Assembly (NCBI GenBank): GCA_033239525.1
Contig: BSYO01000004.1
Coordinates: 19,382,037 to 19,446,036, forward strand
DNA length: 64,000 nt
Source of the DNA: Nepenthes gracilis
Taxonomy: Eukaryota > Streptophyta > Magnoliopsida > Caryophyllales > Nepenthaceae
Direction: 5' to 3'
The notes beneath the pieces are model-generated. The model searched no databases. It was not told the origin of the DNA and worked only from the letters and a program-made list of their open reading frames with translations. Position numbers and translations under genes: made by a program. This document shows positions 1 through 10,849 of this stretch, piece after piece. Numbering within the stretch: the stretch's first letter is position 1; each line of letters begins with the position of its first letter.

Positions 1-597
1 GCATGAATATAATTGTAGAAACTAACTTGACAATACTATGGATATAAATTAAAGACATGAGTTTCATAAAAATTATAAGGAATAGGAGTAAGAGTTTATG
101 CTTGTAAAGTATAACTATTTTAGCTATAAAAATATAATATGTATAAGTATTTGGAATAATAAATATCTAATAGAGTAGAGAAAAATCAGTGATAAAGAAA
201 AGAAGCTTATGATATACTTGTCTTATTTTTAAATTTATCAAAATCTTTCTTTAATTTATTTTAAATATCCTAATCTAGTTCTTTTTCTCATCTCTCTTCT
301 TTTTTTCTTCTTCTTTTCTCTTTCCTCTCAAAATTTGACAGAAAATAACTAAAAATTAGTTAAACGTAATTTTTATAAAATATTGACGCAAGTGCATTGT
401 TAGGCATGCATCAGGCACTGTGGCAAAACATTGTGGGGGCACGAGCGTTATTTTCGGCAAGCATTTAGTATGAACAATCTGCCAAAGCTGAACATAAGTG
501 TTCTTCGGGAACGTATCAAGCACTGGCAATCTATCAAAAGAGTGCTCGTGCTCCGATCAAGCATTTTTTCGATGCAACTTCTCTACCTAAAATACAC
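1..597. other. AT-rich flank without a recognisable gene
   Basis: This stretch is AT-rich and has a pyrimidine-rich run near 270-330. An open frame of 119 codons at 431-790 has no recognisable motif and runs into the tandem repeat that follows, so I do not call it a gene. Confidence 0.5.
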
Positions 598-1300
598 AAG
601 TGTACACGCCAAGTGCCAATTAAGCGTCATTCAATCCAATGTGACCCGATTTGAAGTTGACTTTAACCCAATCTTTTGTTTGACCTTGAAACTCCCATTT
701 CTTAACTATAATCAAATTTATAATTTTAAAATTTGTACCTTACACGAAGGGAAAGACTACGACCTTTACAGACTTTTAACTACAAATTAGAAGAAATGGA
801 TAAACGGAAAGACTACAACCCAAATGGAGAAAGACAATAAAGTGCTCATGCACGAGTTGTGCTAGAAACACCAAAAAAAGACAAAAAAGAGCTAAGTAGA
901 AGGAGATAAAAATCACCCCTCAAATAGAACTTCAACTTATACCTACACATCAAGTGCCAATCAAGTATCATTCAACCAAATGTGATCCGATTTAAAATTA
1001 ACTTTGACCTAATCTTTTATTTGACTTTAAAACTCCATCTTCTTAACTTATATAATTATAATTAAATATATAATTCTAAAACTCACACATTACACAAAGA
1101 AAAAGACTAGGACCTTTACAAACTTTAAACTGCACAAGTACAATTCAAAAGAAATGGATAAATAGAAAGACTACAACCCGAATGGAGAAAGATAAGAAAA
1201 TTCTTGGGCACAAATTGTGCCAGAAGCACCAAAAATAGAGCTAAGCATAAGGAGATAAAAATCACTCTTCAAGTAGAACGTCCGCCTATACCAACAACAT
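598..1300. repeat. Two-copy tandem repeat, period about 341-349 bp
   Basis: Two diverged copies lie head to tail. The marker aagtgccaat is at 611 and again at 952, and the marker aaaaatcac is at 908 and 1257. Both copies share the order of landmarks: the CCAAT-like start, a block around 'gactacgacctttacagac', 'agaaatggataaa' and 'actacaaccc'. The small change in period between the two ends shows internal indels. No coding function is apparent. Confidence 0.75.
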
Positions 1301-1394
1301 CTATCTCAATCCCCTCTATGAGAGTCAACAAGACAAAAGCCGCAGCAGCATTATAGCATACAATCTAGGCTCTAGGAATGACATCTAGAGAAAA

Positions 1395-2090
1395 ACCAGG
1401 ATTACTTTCCTAATAAAAAGGATGACCAAGACGGATTTTAAATTTATCCTCGATAACGGCTACGAAACTCAAAGAATCTTTCCCACTAGTTTTAGCATCT
1501 ACATCCACTAGCAACCATAAAGACATGTTTACAAATGATAATTCACAATCAACCAAAGAGGAACACTCAATTTATAGTCAAGGTAATACTCAATCGGTAA
1601 GGAAAAATAATACTCATAAAGGCATCAAGATTGCTTTCCAAATATAGAGGGTAATCAAAACGGACTTTAAATGTGTCCTTGACAACGGCTACAATACTCA
1701 AAGAATCTCTCCCACTAGTTTCAGCATCTACATCCATTAGTGACCATAAAAACATGTTTACAAAGAATGATACATGATCAAATGAAGAGGAATCCTCAAT
1801 TTATAGTCAAGGCAAGACTCAATTTGTAAGGAAAAATGATGCTCATAAAGGCATCAAGATTGCTTTCACAATAAATAGGGTAACCAATACGGACTTCAAA
1901 TATATCATCGACAATGGCTATAAAACTCAAAGAATCTTTCCCACTAGTTTCAGCATCTACATCCACAAGCGACCATAAAGACATATTTACAAAGGATGAT
2001 ACATGATCAAATGAAAAGGAACCCTCAATTTATAGTCAAGGCAAGACTCAATCGGCAAGAAAAAATAAAACTCATAAAGGCATCAAATCA
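1395..2090 (-). repeat. Three-copy 229-bp tandem repeat with a conserved minus-strand frame
   Basis: Three units repeat at exactly 229 bp; the marker accataa is at 1514, 1743 and 1972. On the minus strand two units each keep a 62-codon open frame (1755-1567 and 1984-1796) that starts M-x-LWSL-x-DVDAETSG and ends ALTIN or TLTIN. The third unit (1528 downward) has a related start, then a stop after the HPFY position. Because 229 is not a multiple of three, each unit is read in a different frame, so this is not one long repetitive protein. I do not recognise the peptide. It may be a tandemly duplicated exon of a decayed gene or part of a repeat. Confidence 0.75.
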
Positions 2091-2239
2091 CGGTCAAAGA
2101 TGATAGAGAATAAAATCTTGCTAAATAAGATCATCAATAAGTAGAAGCACATATGGTTAGCACGACTGACTACCTAATTAACTTTTCATTTATTACATAT
2201 TTGGCATTTTGAATTCAAAGTTCTAAGAATTAGGGCTAG

Positions 2240-2950
2240 TGTTAGATACAATCCAAAATCGACTGGCCCAACTCAAAGTTAAAATATGGCCTAAGTATCA
2301 ATGGTCTAGACATGAGAGCAAAGGACGGATCAGGCCATCTAAATAATGGCTTAGTAGGGTATTAAATGAAGTGTTTAATCCTAACAAACGGTTGTAATCA
2401 ACAAATGATAATAATACACTTATAAATGACCCAATCAAAAAATAGCTAAAGCGGTACCCCCATTAACATCCAGACGCATTTCAAATGGCAATTACACCCC
2501 AGAAATAATGCATTCCATTCAATATTATAAAAATCTTATTGTACAAACAATAGTTTTGGATTGACAAATTGGTTAAAACCCTTATTATAAATACAAATCC
2601 TCACCAATCAAGAAGGGGAGTTGGAATGAGACATTCAAAGATACTTTAGCAAAGAGTATACTAAAAAAAAATTGGAGTTAGGTCTTTTCAATTTACACTC
2701 ATCGCCTTCCTCCAATTTATACTTTCTTTCTATATCTTGTAATTTTCTTAAAAAAGATAACTAACTTGATTGTAAAAAAATATATTAAGGAGTGCATATC
2801 ATATATCTCTGACTTCTCGTTGAATTTGTTACGATACGCAATATCAGAATTTTCAACCACGAAGACCAAATTCGCTGCTTTTCGTATCAACCAAATTATT
2901 CATCCTACTCTTTAATTTGTACGACAATCCAGATCTGAAAAACACATCAC
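2240..2950 (+). mobile_element. Possible solo LTR (Tat-like)
   Basis: The segment begins with TG (tgttagatacaatcc at 2240). It carries a TATA-like ttataaatacaaatcc near 2583 and is followed by a T-rich leader and an 'aacttgattg...ggagtg' block resembling the R-U5 part of the Tat LTRs further right. No primer-binding site or internal coding region follows, and I could not find a clear target-site duplication or right border. The call is an inference from LTR architecture. Confidence 0.35.
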
Positions 2951-3277
2951 ATATGTTTACGTTGATCTAAATGTAATTCAAGATTTTTTTTATCTTAAAA
3001 AAAACCTAAAAGTTAATGCAGAATGCAAGCCTACAGCAAATTCAATGAAGCATAACTTCGGAAACAAGATGAAGGCTTTTGAGTAAAGAGTAGTCTAAAC
3101 ACAAAAATAAGTATGATAAGGATATATGTTTGATGCTACGAATATCGGCTTTCTACTGATCGAAGCTTGACTCGTGGCAATTTGATTATGATCTCGTTGG
3201 GACTCAGCTTACACTTTGCTTGACTCAACACTTCCCTTTCACTCTGTGCTGCCCTGCATGTCCAGGAGTTGTTATGG

Positions 3278-3573
3278 GGAATCAGGGGGCGTCCAACGCG
3301 ACACCCCATCTAACGCCCACGGGGTCGTTGGATTTGAAATCCAACGGCCCCTGTTTTTTTAAAAAAAATATTATAAAATTTAAAAATAAAAAATATTAAG
3401 ATTTATATTTTTATAATCAAAATATGAAAAAAATATTTTAAAAAAAAATAAAAAACAAAAAATATGTTTTTTTTTTATTATAAAGTTTGGGCCATCGGAT
3501 TTTTCAATCCAACGGCCCAAACACAACGTTGGACGCCGTCCAACGCGGGGGGCGTTGGACGCCCCCCGGATCC
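3278..3573. mobile_element. Mutator-type MITE, 296 bp, with TIRs and 10-bp TSD
   Basis: The element is bounded by an identical 10-bp direct repeat, gttgttatgg, at 3268-3277 and 3574-3583. Its ends form a terminal inverted repeat that matches at 19 of 22 positions (left 3278-3299, right 3552-3573), both rich in GGGGGCGTCCAACGC. Inside is an A/T-rich core with subterminal hairpins built on the cgttggat/atccaacg motif. There is no coding capacity. TSDs of 9-11 bp with GC-rich TIRs are typical of non-autonomous Mutator-like elements. It lies about 480 bp downstream of the CCR stop codon. Confidence 0.88.
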
Positions 3574-4048
3574 GTTGTTATGGTCCCTCAACAAATAAAG
3601 ATATTGATATATTCATCAAATGATTAAAATTAAAAGTTACTTGAATGAATAATATAAATTTTATCATTATTTAAATTCTAATCGTTGGGTATATATAAAA
3701 GCATCCATACTGAAAAGATTATAACTGTACTCATCCTGTCCACCTGTCAACTAAAGGAAGGATGCATGCATATCATAATATGCCTTACTAGTTAGTACCA
3801 GCACCGTCCGGAATGGTTGGATGGCGGTTTCTACCATCAGAATAGATGAAGACATCATGTTAGTCAAAGAGTAGGTTCAAAAGCCCAAAGAAGATATTGA
3901 CATAGTACGACAGATATTACACGATATGGGGCATGATTCATCTAGTTACAGCCCTTGTTGTTTCTCAAGCAATTGCAAAAATATTTGTCGTCACATCGTA
4001 CACTTCATAAGTGATGATATTTGCAGGCACAGAAGAAAGAAGCTGCTG

Positions 4049-4232
4049 TCAATAGTGACTAACAACGGTCTCCTCTCGTCGTGGAGGGACGGAGAGATGA
4101 CCCTTCTCTTGGAGGCTCTTGACGGTGTCGTAGAGGCATTGCTTCACCGGCGTGAACTCCAAGCCTAAATCCTTGAGCTTCTGGTTTGAGAATCTGTATG
4201 GTTGGGCTCTTGGGCTCGCCTCGTCCGAACAC
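4049..4232 (-). CDS. CCR: CCR exon 5 (terminal)
   Basis: The exon is 184 bp, from acceptor gccag|GTGTTC to the stop at 4049. It completes the Lys codon, then encodes CSDE, the [20 protein letters not shown] block and KSLQEKGHL, and ends in a variable tail (ETVVSHY). Intron 4 (4233-5198) is 966 bp. Confidence 0.92.
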
Positions 4233-7200
4233 CTGGCATTTACCAATAAATAATTCAAACTCATATTTTATTGTTTGTAATATTTGAACGTGTTCGAGTA
4301 TTTATGTTAAAATGTCACATTTGTTTGATAGTTTAGAGTTGAGTTTATTATGCCCGTCCTCCATATATAAAAAAGTTACTCCGTCTGTTAGGTAAATTGG
4401 TAAAGCATTTGCAAGTATAGATGTACATCTCATAAGACCTATAATTCAACAGAAAAATATATAATAGTTTACAGATGTAAGTATTAATTTAAGATTCAAT
4501 GTGTTAAACTTTAGGTAAAACATCTAGTGTAAGTACAAGTCAATTTTTTATTTTTTTCTAAAACTGTTAGGCAGACAAAATTTTGTAGGCCCTTAACATA
4601 ATAATTTGGGAAAATGTATGGATCCTTTTGATTGACTAATGTTCCAACTCGATCAACCAAACCTTACTTTGCTAGTCATTTCTTTGTTTAAATCTATACT
4701 GCAAAATTCCAATCCAATATTCATGTTGTTGTTGGTGTTAGGTGAGGGTCCAAATCTGACCAACCCATTCAAAGGGGTGGTTGAAAGGATGATTGTTGAT
4801 CACCAAGGAAATGGAATCAATAGATCTATCATGTGATCCAATTGGATTTCATGACCTTGAATTTGATCCATCTCTAGCCATTCAATACATAAGTTGTGCA
4901 ATAATGATATACAACCTACGTACTACTATTGTATCGTAACACCCTCAACATACATCTTATTTACATTACTAATTTGTTTGTTTAACATATTATATTAATT
5001 AACAATCATTTCTTACATTAAATACATATAATTCACTCAAGGCTCCGATGTTTACAAACATTGTTTTCTAAAACTATTCACAGCTTGCAATGCAAGGCGA
5101 TATGAACATACAGATACTAGAGCTAGCAGTAGAAGAAGGAATTAGGTACGGAGCACAGCTGATGAATAGTAAGATAAGAGTAGGTAGATGGAACATACTT
5201 AGTAGGGATAGGATACTCGGGAAAGTACTTTGCCAAGATGTCACAGACCTCTCCACGATGAAGGACACTCTCTGCGCACAGGTACCTACCGAAGGAGGAG
5301 GAGGGACTCTCAAAGACAAGGATATGAGCCAACGCCACGTCCCTAACGTGCACATACGCTTGCACCGAATTCGCATATGTCTTGGCTGACCCCGTCAAGT
5401 ACTTGAGTACGTGAACAATGCTCGCGTTCAGGTTCGACTGTAACAATGGACCCAGTGTTAGCACTGGGCAAACCACCGCTAGGTCCACCCCTTTCTCCTT
5501 TGCCACCTCCCATGCTGCCTGCTCTGCCACCGCTTTTCCATAGCAGTACCAATTCTGCGTCTCACATATACAGTATCATCACATGGTGCGTCACTATCTT
5601 ATAAGTATGTACGTATATTAAAACATATAGCTGTGTTTGTGTTTAATAAACTCACCGGTTTCTTATTACTCCCGTAATGGAATCGAATTAATTCGTGGGC
5701 ATGGTGTAGATTTATGGTTTAACAACCAATTACGCACCAACTGATTAGCATTTCAAATAGCAACATGGCAATCGATAAATCTCTATTAATACTGCATATA
5801 ATATGTAGGTAAGAAATTGCAACAGATTAGAATAATTCCCAGTTTTAAGGATTGAAGTTCCTGTTATACAGTTATTTTTAAGGAAAAAAAGGTTTTCAAA
5901 GTTGGAAATTTTATGTACTCGTTGAATTGGTAGCCGAGGCTGAGCTTTCCAAGCACCTACCCGAGACCAGATCAATGTTTTGGTTGCCAAGCAACTCCCA
6001 ACTGATGGATCCAAATGCGGTCCACAGCATATGGCCTCTTAAATTTGACTAGTGGCAGCAAGTTAATCATCAGGAAAACAAATTAAAACCGTGCATGATT
6101 AATTGGCTTATATATTTTCGTAAAAAATACCGCCCAAAAAAATTATTTTTTTTCTTTTTTTTTTATATTCCTAAAATTCTCGGCTCATTTTTTCTTTAAT
6201 TTCTGACACTGATTTTATTCCAAACAAAAATGTTAGGTCAAATTTACAATATTGCAACTTGCACGATAGATGATATGCACAGATGCACCTAAACTATTGG
6301 ATATATATAATTTAAAAAAGAATGAAAGAAATTGTTATAAGCTTACCAATATCCTGATTGAAAAATGAATATAATAAATGGGATGTCTTATATGTGGGGG
6401 CTTACAAGAGAGGAATTGCAACGATTCTAAACATAACAGAGTTGGATTAAGTGGGTCGACTCCACTAGTAGTTGCAAAATGGTTGTTACCTCCGTCACTT
6501 GCATGAGAAAAATAAAAAAATTATGATAGTATGAAAAGAATAAAAAATTCACCAAATTCTCCTAAGTTCTTAGACATTTTGATTGTGAAAACTAAGTGTT
6601 TTTTCATTATGATTTTAGTATAATCAATCATTTATTTTTTTTTTTGGAAAAAAAAAATAGAATGATCCAATCAAAATCGTAATTTTTATATTTTTTCAAA
6701 AACATATTGAGTCATGGGTAGAGAGTACGTACGCAGCAAGAGAAGAAGGTAAGTAACGTAGCGGCTAGGCGAGCCGACTACCGACTAACCTTGGTGTTCT
6801 TGCAGAAGTCGAGATTACTCCAACAACTCTCGTCTACCACCACGTCAGGGCTTCGGTTGGGGTCCATGTGGACCGCCCCAATGGACGACGTGAAGACCAC
6901 TCGCCTTACCTTGGCCTCCGATGCTGCAATTATCACATTCCGTGTTCCGTTCACCGCGGGCTCCACCATTTTCTCCTTTTCAAACAGGAAAACACATCAG
7001 TCGCTTTTCTTAACCTAATTCTGTCTCTCCCCCTCTCTCTCTCATATACAAAATTGATATTGAATCCTTTGCCATGATTCCTAACCTAATTAAGTTGTGT
7101 TAGCACTTCGTTTTGTGCTTTAGTTGCTTTGATTTTTTAAAGAAAAGTTATGATTTATGTTTCCACCGAGAAAAGGCATGATAATTGATGGATTGAATTA

Positions 7201-8483
7201 TGTTTTATGCGCCACTTTATCCTCGGAAAAATTATATTTTTTGATGCCCCTGAATTACAGGAGTCCAAATCCTTTTTTTTTTTTCCCTAAGAAAAGCCAA
7301 TAATTACAGTAAATGTTAATTGTTTAGATTTTTTTTTTTTTGTAAAAATAGTTCAAGTTTATATTTTTTTGTAAAAATTGTAAATTATATTTTGTGGATG
7401 ACCTCAAAAGATAAGTGGGATTGATAAACAGTGACGGGTGGGGGAGGACATGGGCAGTCTTCCACCCAAGACTTTTACGGCAAATTGAAAGAGGACTGCG
7501 CTTGAGGGGGGTAGCTGGCCGGATTCGGGGTCGCTCGAAGATTAATCCTCATTAGCAAAAATTAAGAAGGGATTAAAAAAAGTGACTTTTGATAAAAAAT
7601 ATATATATATTAAGACAATTATTTGAGTAAAATAACGGTAATTAAAAGAAATTAAATTGTTATTTTTTTTCAGAGGCGTAGGATCCAAGGACGTAGCTGC
7701 CCGGCCATATCTGCTGTAGAGAGGGAGACTTACGGGATCATCAGTGACCGGTGAAGCAGTGTGGAAAACACCATCACAGCCACCAATGGCTAATTTTATG
7801 CTCTCGTAATCCAGAAGATCCGCTTTGCACAGTATCAGTCTCTCCTTTGCACCTTCAAGCTCCTTCAGATGCCCGTTCTTTGGGTCTTCTGTATTATGCA
7901 TCACTTTAATAATTAATAGGTATGATATTCCAACCATCAACTAATAGCTAGATTACTACTGCTTTGGAACTACTTTTAGTCCGCATTCCATTCCCATTCA
8001 CAGGTCCTTTCGTAGTTCTAATATTACTTAACCATTTTCTCTTTTCTTTTCTTATTTTTTATTGGCAAGAAGGCCATAAGAAACCCTTAAAACTACTTTT
8101 TTTAAATACTAACAATGCATGGTCGCGACTGTGTAACTACAATCAACGGGACGCACGCACAGCTGGTTTTCGTGTCCACCGCCCCCTAGTCAAATTCGGA
8201 CAGCTTCGACAGCCTTCGTCGCCCTTACAAGATCAGGGCATGAATATAAGAACTAGCAACCAGAGGTTCCGTTTTTAAAAAAGAGGAGACCCATAACTTA
8301 AAATAAATAAGCTGCAATGGAGTCGATGAAGAATGAGGTTTAGTTACCGGGATTCCTAACGGTTCCTTTAACGGTATAGCCTCTCTCCAGGAGTAGTTTG
8401 ACGATCCAAGAAGCAATGAAGCCGCCGGCACCAGTCACGCAGACCGTTTGTCCGTAAACGGGGGCATCACCGTCGACCGGCAT
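4049..8483 (-). CDS. CCR: Cinnamoyl-CoA reductase (five exons, 338 aa)
   Basis: The product reduces hydroxycinnamoyl-CoA thioesters to cinnamaldehydes with NADPH, the committed step into monolignols, in the cytosol. Exons on the minus strand are 8483-8348, 7888-7734, 6975-6790, 5554-5199 and 4232-4049. All four introns are GT..AG, phases agree, and the sum is 1017 bp, close to the usual 332-344 aa. Motifs seen: the Rossmann glycine motif TGAGGFIA at residues 17-24, the RNP segment at 43-45 that contacts NADP, FTSS at 125-128 with catalytic Ser128, and the CCR signature NWYCYGK at 160-166 giving the Tyr162/Lys166 YxxxK pair. The C-terminal half keeps the family blocks ([39 protein letters not shown]). 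No disruption is visible. One oddity is Cys-Pro where most CCRs have Asn-Pro before the xLGPLL block. CCR-like paralogues are the alternative, but the full signature favours a true CCR. Confidence 0.95.
5199..5554 (-). CDS. CCR: CCR exon 4
   Basis: The exon is 356 bp, from acceptor cgcag|AATTGG to donor ACTAA|gtatgt. It opens directly on the NWYCYGK signature and holds most of the substrate-binding half: [20 protein letters not shown], the [12 protein letters not shown] block and the RYLCAES and FPEYPIPT segments. Intron 3 (5555-6789) is 1235 bp and is the longest. Confidence 0.93.
6790..6975 (-). CDS. CCR: CCR exon 3
   Basis: The exon is 186 bp (62 codons, phase 0 at both ends), from acceptor aaaag|GAGAAA to donor ACCAAG|gttagt. 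It encodes MVEPAVNGT, the FTSSIGAV strand with the catalytic serine, and the VVVDESCW block. Intron 2 (6976-7733) is 758 bp. Confidence 0.93.
7734..7888 (-). CDS. CCR: CCR exon 2
   Basis: The exon is 155 bp, from acceptor acag|AAGACC to donor GATCCC|gtaagt. It encodes Glu46 to Pro97, including the conserved EDPKN, KADLLDY and [16 protein letters not shown] blocks. It ends in phase 0. Intron 1 (7889-8347) is 459 bp. Confidence 0.93.
8348..8483 (-). CDS. CCR: CCR exon 1
   Basis: The exon is 136 bp, from the ATG (cat on the plus strand at 8481-8483) to the donor CCCG|gtaact. It encodes residues 1-45 plus the first base of codon 46: the N-terminal strand and the NADP-binding glycine motif, up to VRNP. 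The ATG is the first in-frame start after the pyrimidine-rich leader and gives the standard short N-terminus (MPVD...). Confidence 0.93.
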
Positions 8484-8596
8484 GGTCGTTGTTCGAATCT
8501 CCGAAGAGAGAGAGAGACTTGACTGGTACTATATCTATACAGAAGGAAATTAACAAGACGAATGAATGAGATAATAGCAGCTTTTGGCGATGTTAT

Positions 8597-8606
8597 TAAT
8601 TTATAG
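8597..8606 (-). promoter_or_regulatory. TATA box of the CCR gene
   Basis: Read on the minus strand the site is CTATAAATTA, 114 bp upstream of the start codon. It is followed by a pyrimidine-rich leader with a CT run just before the ATG, as is common in plant 5' UTRs. The transcription start would be expected about 25-35 bp downstream. Confidence 0.65.
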
Positions 8607-8653
8607 AGGAAAATGAGAGGGGAAGAGAGACGGAAAGATGCGAGTCTTATCTC

Positions 8654-8660
8654 ACCTAAC
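8654..8660 (+). promoter_or_regulatory. AC-III element (ACCTAAC) in the CCR promoter
   Basis: This is an exact ACCTAAC about 50 bp upstream of the TATA box, in the orientation opposite to the gene. AC elements are R2R3-MYB binding sites that drive xylem expression of phenylpropanoid genes. Confidence 0.55.
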
Positions 8661-8974
8661 GCAGGTGAAAAAAAAATTGTGGTGTGAAGAAGAAAATTTT
8701 CAACAACAGCAAAGGTTGAGAAATGAATGCAGACAGAGACAGGGAGAGAGATTGTGCAGAATATTGTGGTAGAATCACGGAAAGAGAGTTGGTGGAGAGT
8801 TTGTGTAGAGGATGAGGAGAGAAGAGGAGGGGAGGGGAGAGGAGAGGAGAAGAACTTTCGTTCTGAAATGAGCACAGAGGGGCCCCTCCGTTTTTTTGAA
8901 TTTGCAAATAAATTTGCGTGGTGACCCTTTTTTTCAACGGTGTATTTGTTTATTTCTTTATTTCGACGTTTGGT

Positions 8975-8981
8975 GGTAGGT
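8975..8981 (-). promoter_or_regulatory. AC-I element (ACCTACC) in the CCR promoter
   Basis: This is an exact ACCTACC on the gene's sense strand, about 490 bp upstream of the start codon. The role is inferred from the known lignin-promoter consensus and from the adjacent CCR gene. Confidence 0.55.
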
Positions 8982-9097
8982 GAGGATTACCTATTACTCC
9001 TCGCAACTTAGACTAGGTAGTATACATTTACGCAAAGCCTCTAATTAGTACCATGAAGCTGCTTAACAAGCCTAGGCTCCCTATTCTTTAAGTTATT

Positions 9098-9104
9098 GGT
9101 TGGT
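9098..9104 (-). promoter_or_regulatory. AC-II element (ACCAACC) in the CCR promoter
   Basis: This is an exact ACCAACC on the gene's sense strand, about 615 bp upstream of the start codon. Together with the sites at 8654 and 8975, all three AC classes occur within about 640 bp. Confidence 0.5.
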
Positions 9105-9199
9105 TTAATATCTTTTAAATATAATTATCTGATTAATATTAAAGAAATGTAATCTTTTAAAAAATAAACAATTTTTCTTTAAAAAAAATTAATATAATT

Positions 9200-10849
9200 A
9201 TTTAATTAATATAAAATAATTATTATTAAAAAATTAAATTAACCCATTTTTTAAACAAAAATATAGTCCTCACGGGCCGGCTTCATTTAAGAAGCTACTG
9301 TATTTACGACCGCCGTTGGCATCTCTCGATGACTTCTTCGGTAATCTCTTCTAGGATATCTTCTTCATTTTTTGGCTTTTATGTGATACGGATTATTTAA
9401 TTTACACATACCGTGATTGAGTCGGTGAGAGTAAGGTATAAGCCAAACAAAATTTTGCAGAAAACATTGGACGTAAATATTCTCCATCTTCTTTCTTTTA
9501 TCTACCATTTAATTATATCTTAAATCATATATTTTTATCAATGATATGATATAAAAAAAGAAAAATATAAAAGATTTTTATCATTGTTATAATATAAACA
9601 ATTGGTAAGTTTTGTATGCTATATAATATTGATACTAAAATAAAAATAAAGAACTAAATTTTAAAAATAAAGCAGAAATTTAAAAAAAGAAAAAAGAAAT
9701 TTATTTTCAGCACTAAAAAAACTTGAACAAAGAATTTTAATTTATTTTTTTACACCACTAGTGAGAGAATTGTTGAGGGACACTCACGACGATGGTATGA
9801 TGGGCCACATACGTCCTTTTTTTGGGGGGTGGGGAGGGGGGATGGCTCTTTATTTTACCCCTTGATATATAGTGTTCGTTTTGTTAAATATAGTATAAGT
9901 TATAGAAACGGAGCTCTTAAAGGTAAGAATTAAAATGAAATATATAAATATAATTATAGGCAAAACAGGGTCAGAGAATTGTCATTCGAGATTCGTCATT
10001 ATTTCATTCACACTAGCTACTTTTTTTTTTTTTAATTCCTACCTTTTATTGCATATAAAAATAAGATAATAAATAATAATCAATTTTTTAATTTTATCTT
10101 GTGCTGAAAAATTATTATTGTTATTATTATTAATAACTATGTGCGGAAATGGGAGCTAATATTAAAGATTTCATTGATTTGCTCACTCTAATCAAGTTCT
10201 GGCCTTCACTTTCAAATAATTTATTGTAATAGATGGAGTAAGATTTCAGAGATAAAATATAATCAAATTCTGAAATCTAACAAGTTGAGTAGTTAGCTGA
10301 CAAAATATAATCATTTTGTTAAAACTATATTTTTTTAAAAATAAAGGTCAGTTTAAGTTTTAATATTGTATTTTTGGAGAAAGATTATCCTAAAGAACAT
10401 TAAGTCATCTTATTGGTAAGTGAATCCCAAAATTTAAATGACTAAAAATTTCTAAGATAATTATCAAAATCGAATGAACCATTTAAAACGTGAGTAATTT
10501 TCACCCTTTGTCCTTCTATTCAGTTTATCAAATGGTCCATCAATATCATATTCTTGTTTAAAGAGATCTACCCGTATCATCTAACATCATAGAAAAAAAA
10601 TCCTAAAATGATTAGAGAAATCTAAAATAATGGCAAATGCACGCCCAATCTTGAGATCCACTATGAAGATGAAAACCAATTAGATTGACCCAATTAATTT
10701 GCACAACCAAACTATGACCAGCCAAGAAAGAATAAAGTACTAACTAACCTATTAGATCTAAATTTAAAGAATATAGAATATAATCTTGATTCAATTTTGA
10801 TCAGTATGATTTAAGATAGATGGGCAATTGGGTGGTTGACCGGTTAAAT
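9200..10849. other. AT-rich intergenic spacer
   Basis: No gene, RNA or element border is recognisable. The stretch has long A/T runs and one G-rich tract at 9824-9841 (runs of 6, 4 and 6 G). It separates the CCR promoter from the retroelement cluster. Confidence 0.6.

Noticed and set aside
431..790. 119-codon open frame on the plus strand
   Set aside because: No recognisable motif, it overlaps the 341-bp tandem repeat, and its composition is like the surrounding noncoding DNA.
3926..4168. Plus-strand 80-codon frame beside the CCR gene
   Set aside because: It lies antisense over CCR exon 5 and the 3' flank; it is a shadow of the real exon.
8435..8937. Minus-strand Ser/Leu-rich frames upstream of the CCR start
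   Set aside because: They are read from the pyrimidine-rich leader and promoter in other frames; low complexity and no homology pattern.
9824..9841. G-rich tract that might form a G-quadruplex
   Set aside because: Only three clear G runs (6, 4 and 6) are present, so a four-tetrad-strand structure would have to split a run; the evidence is weak.
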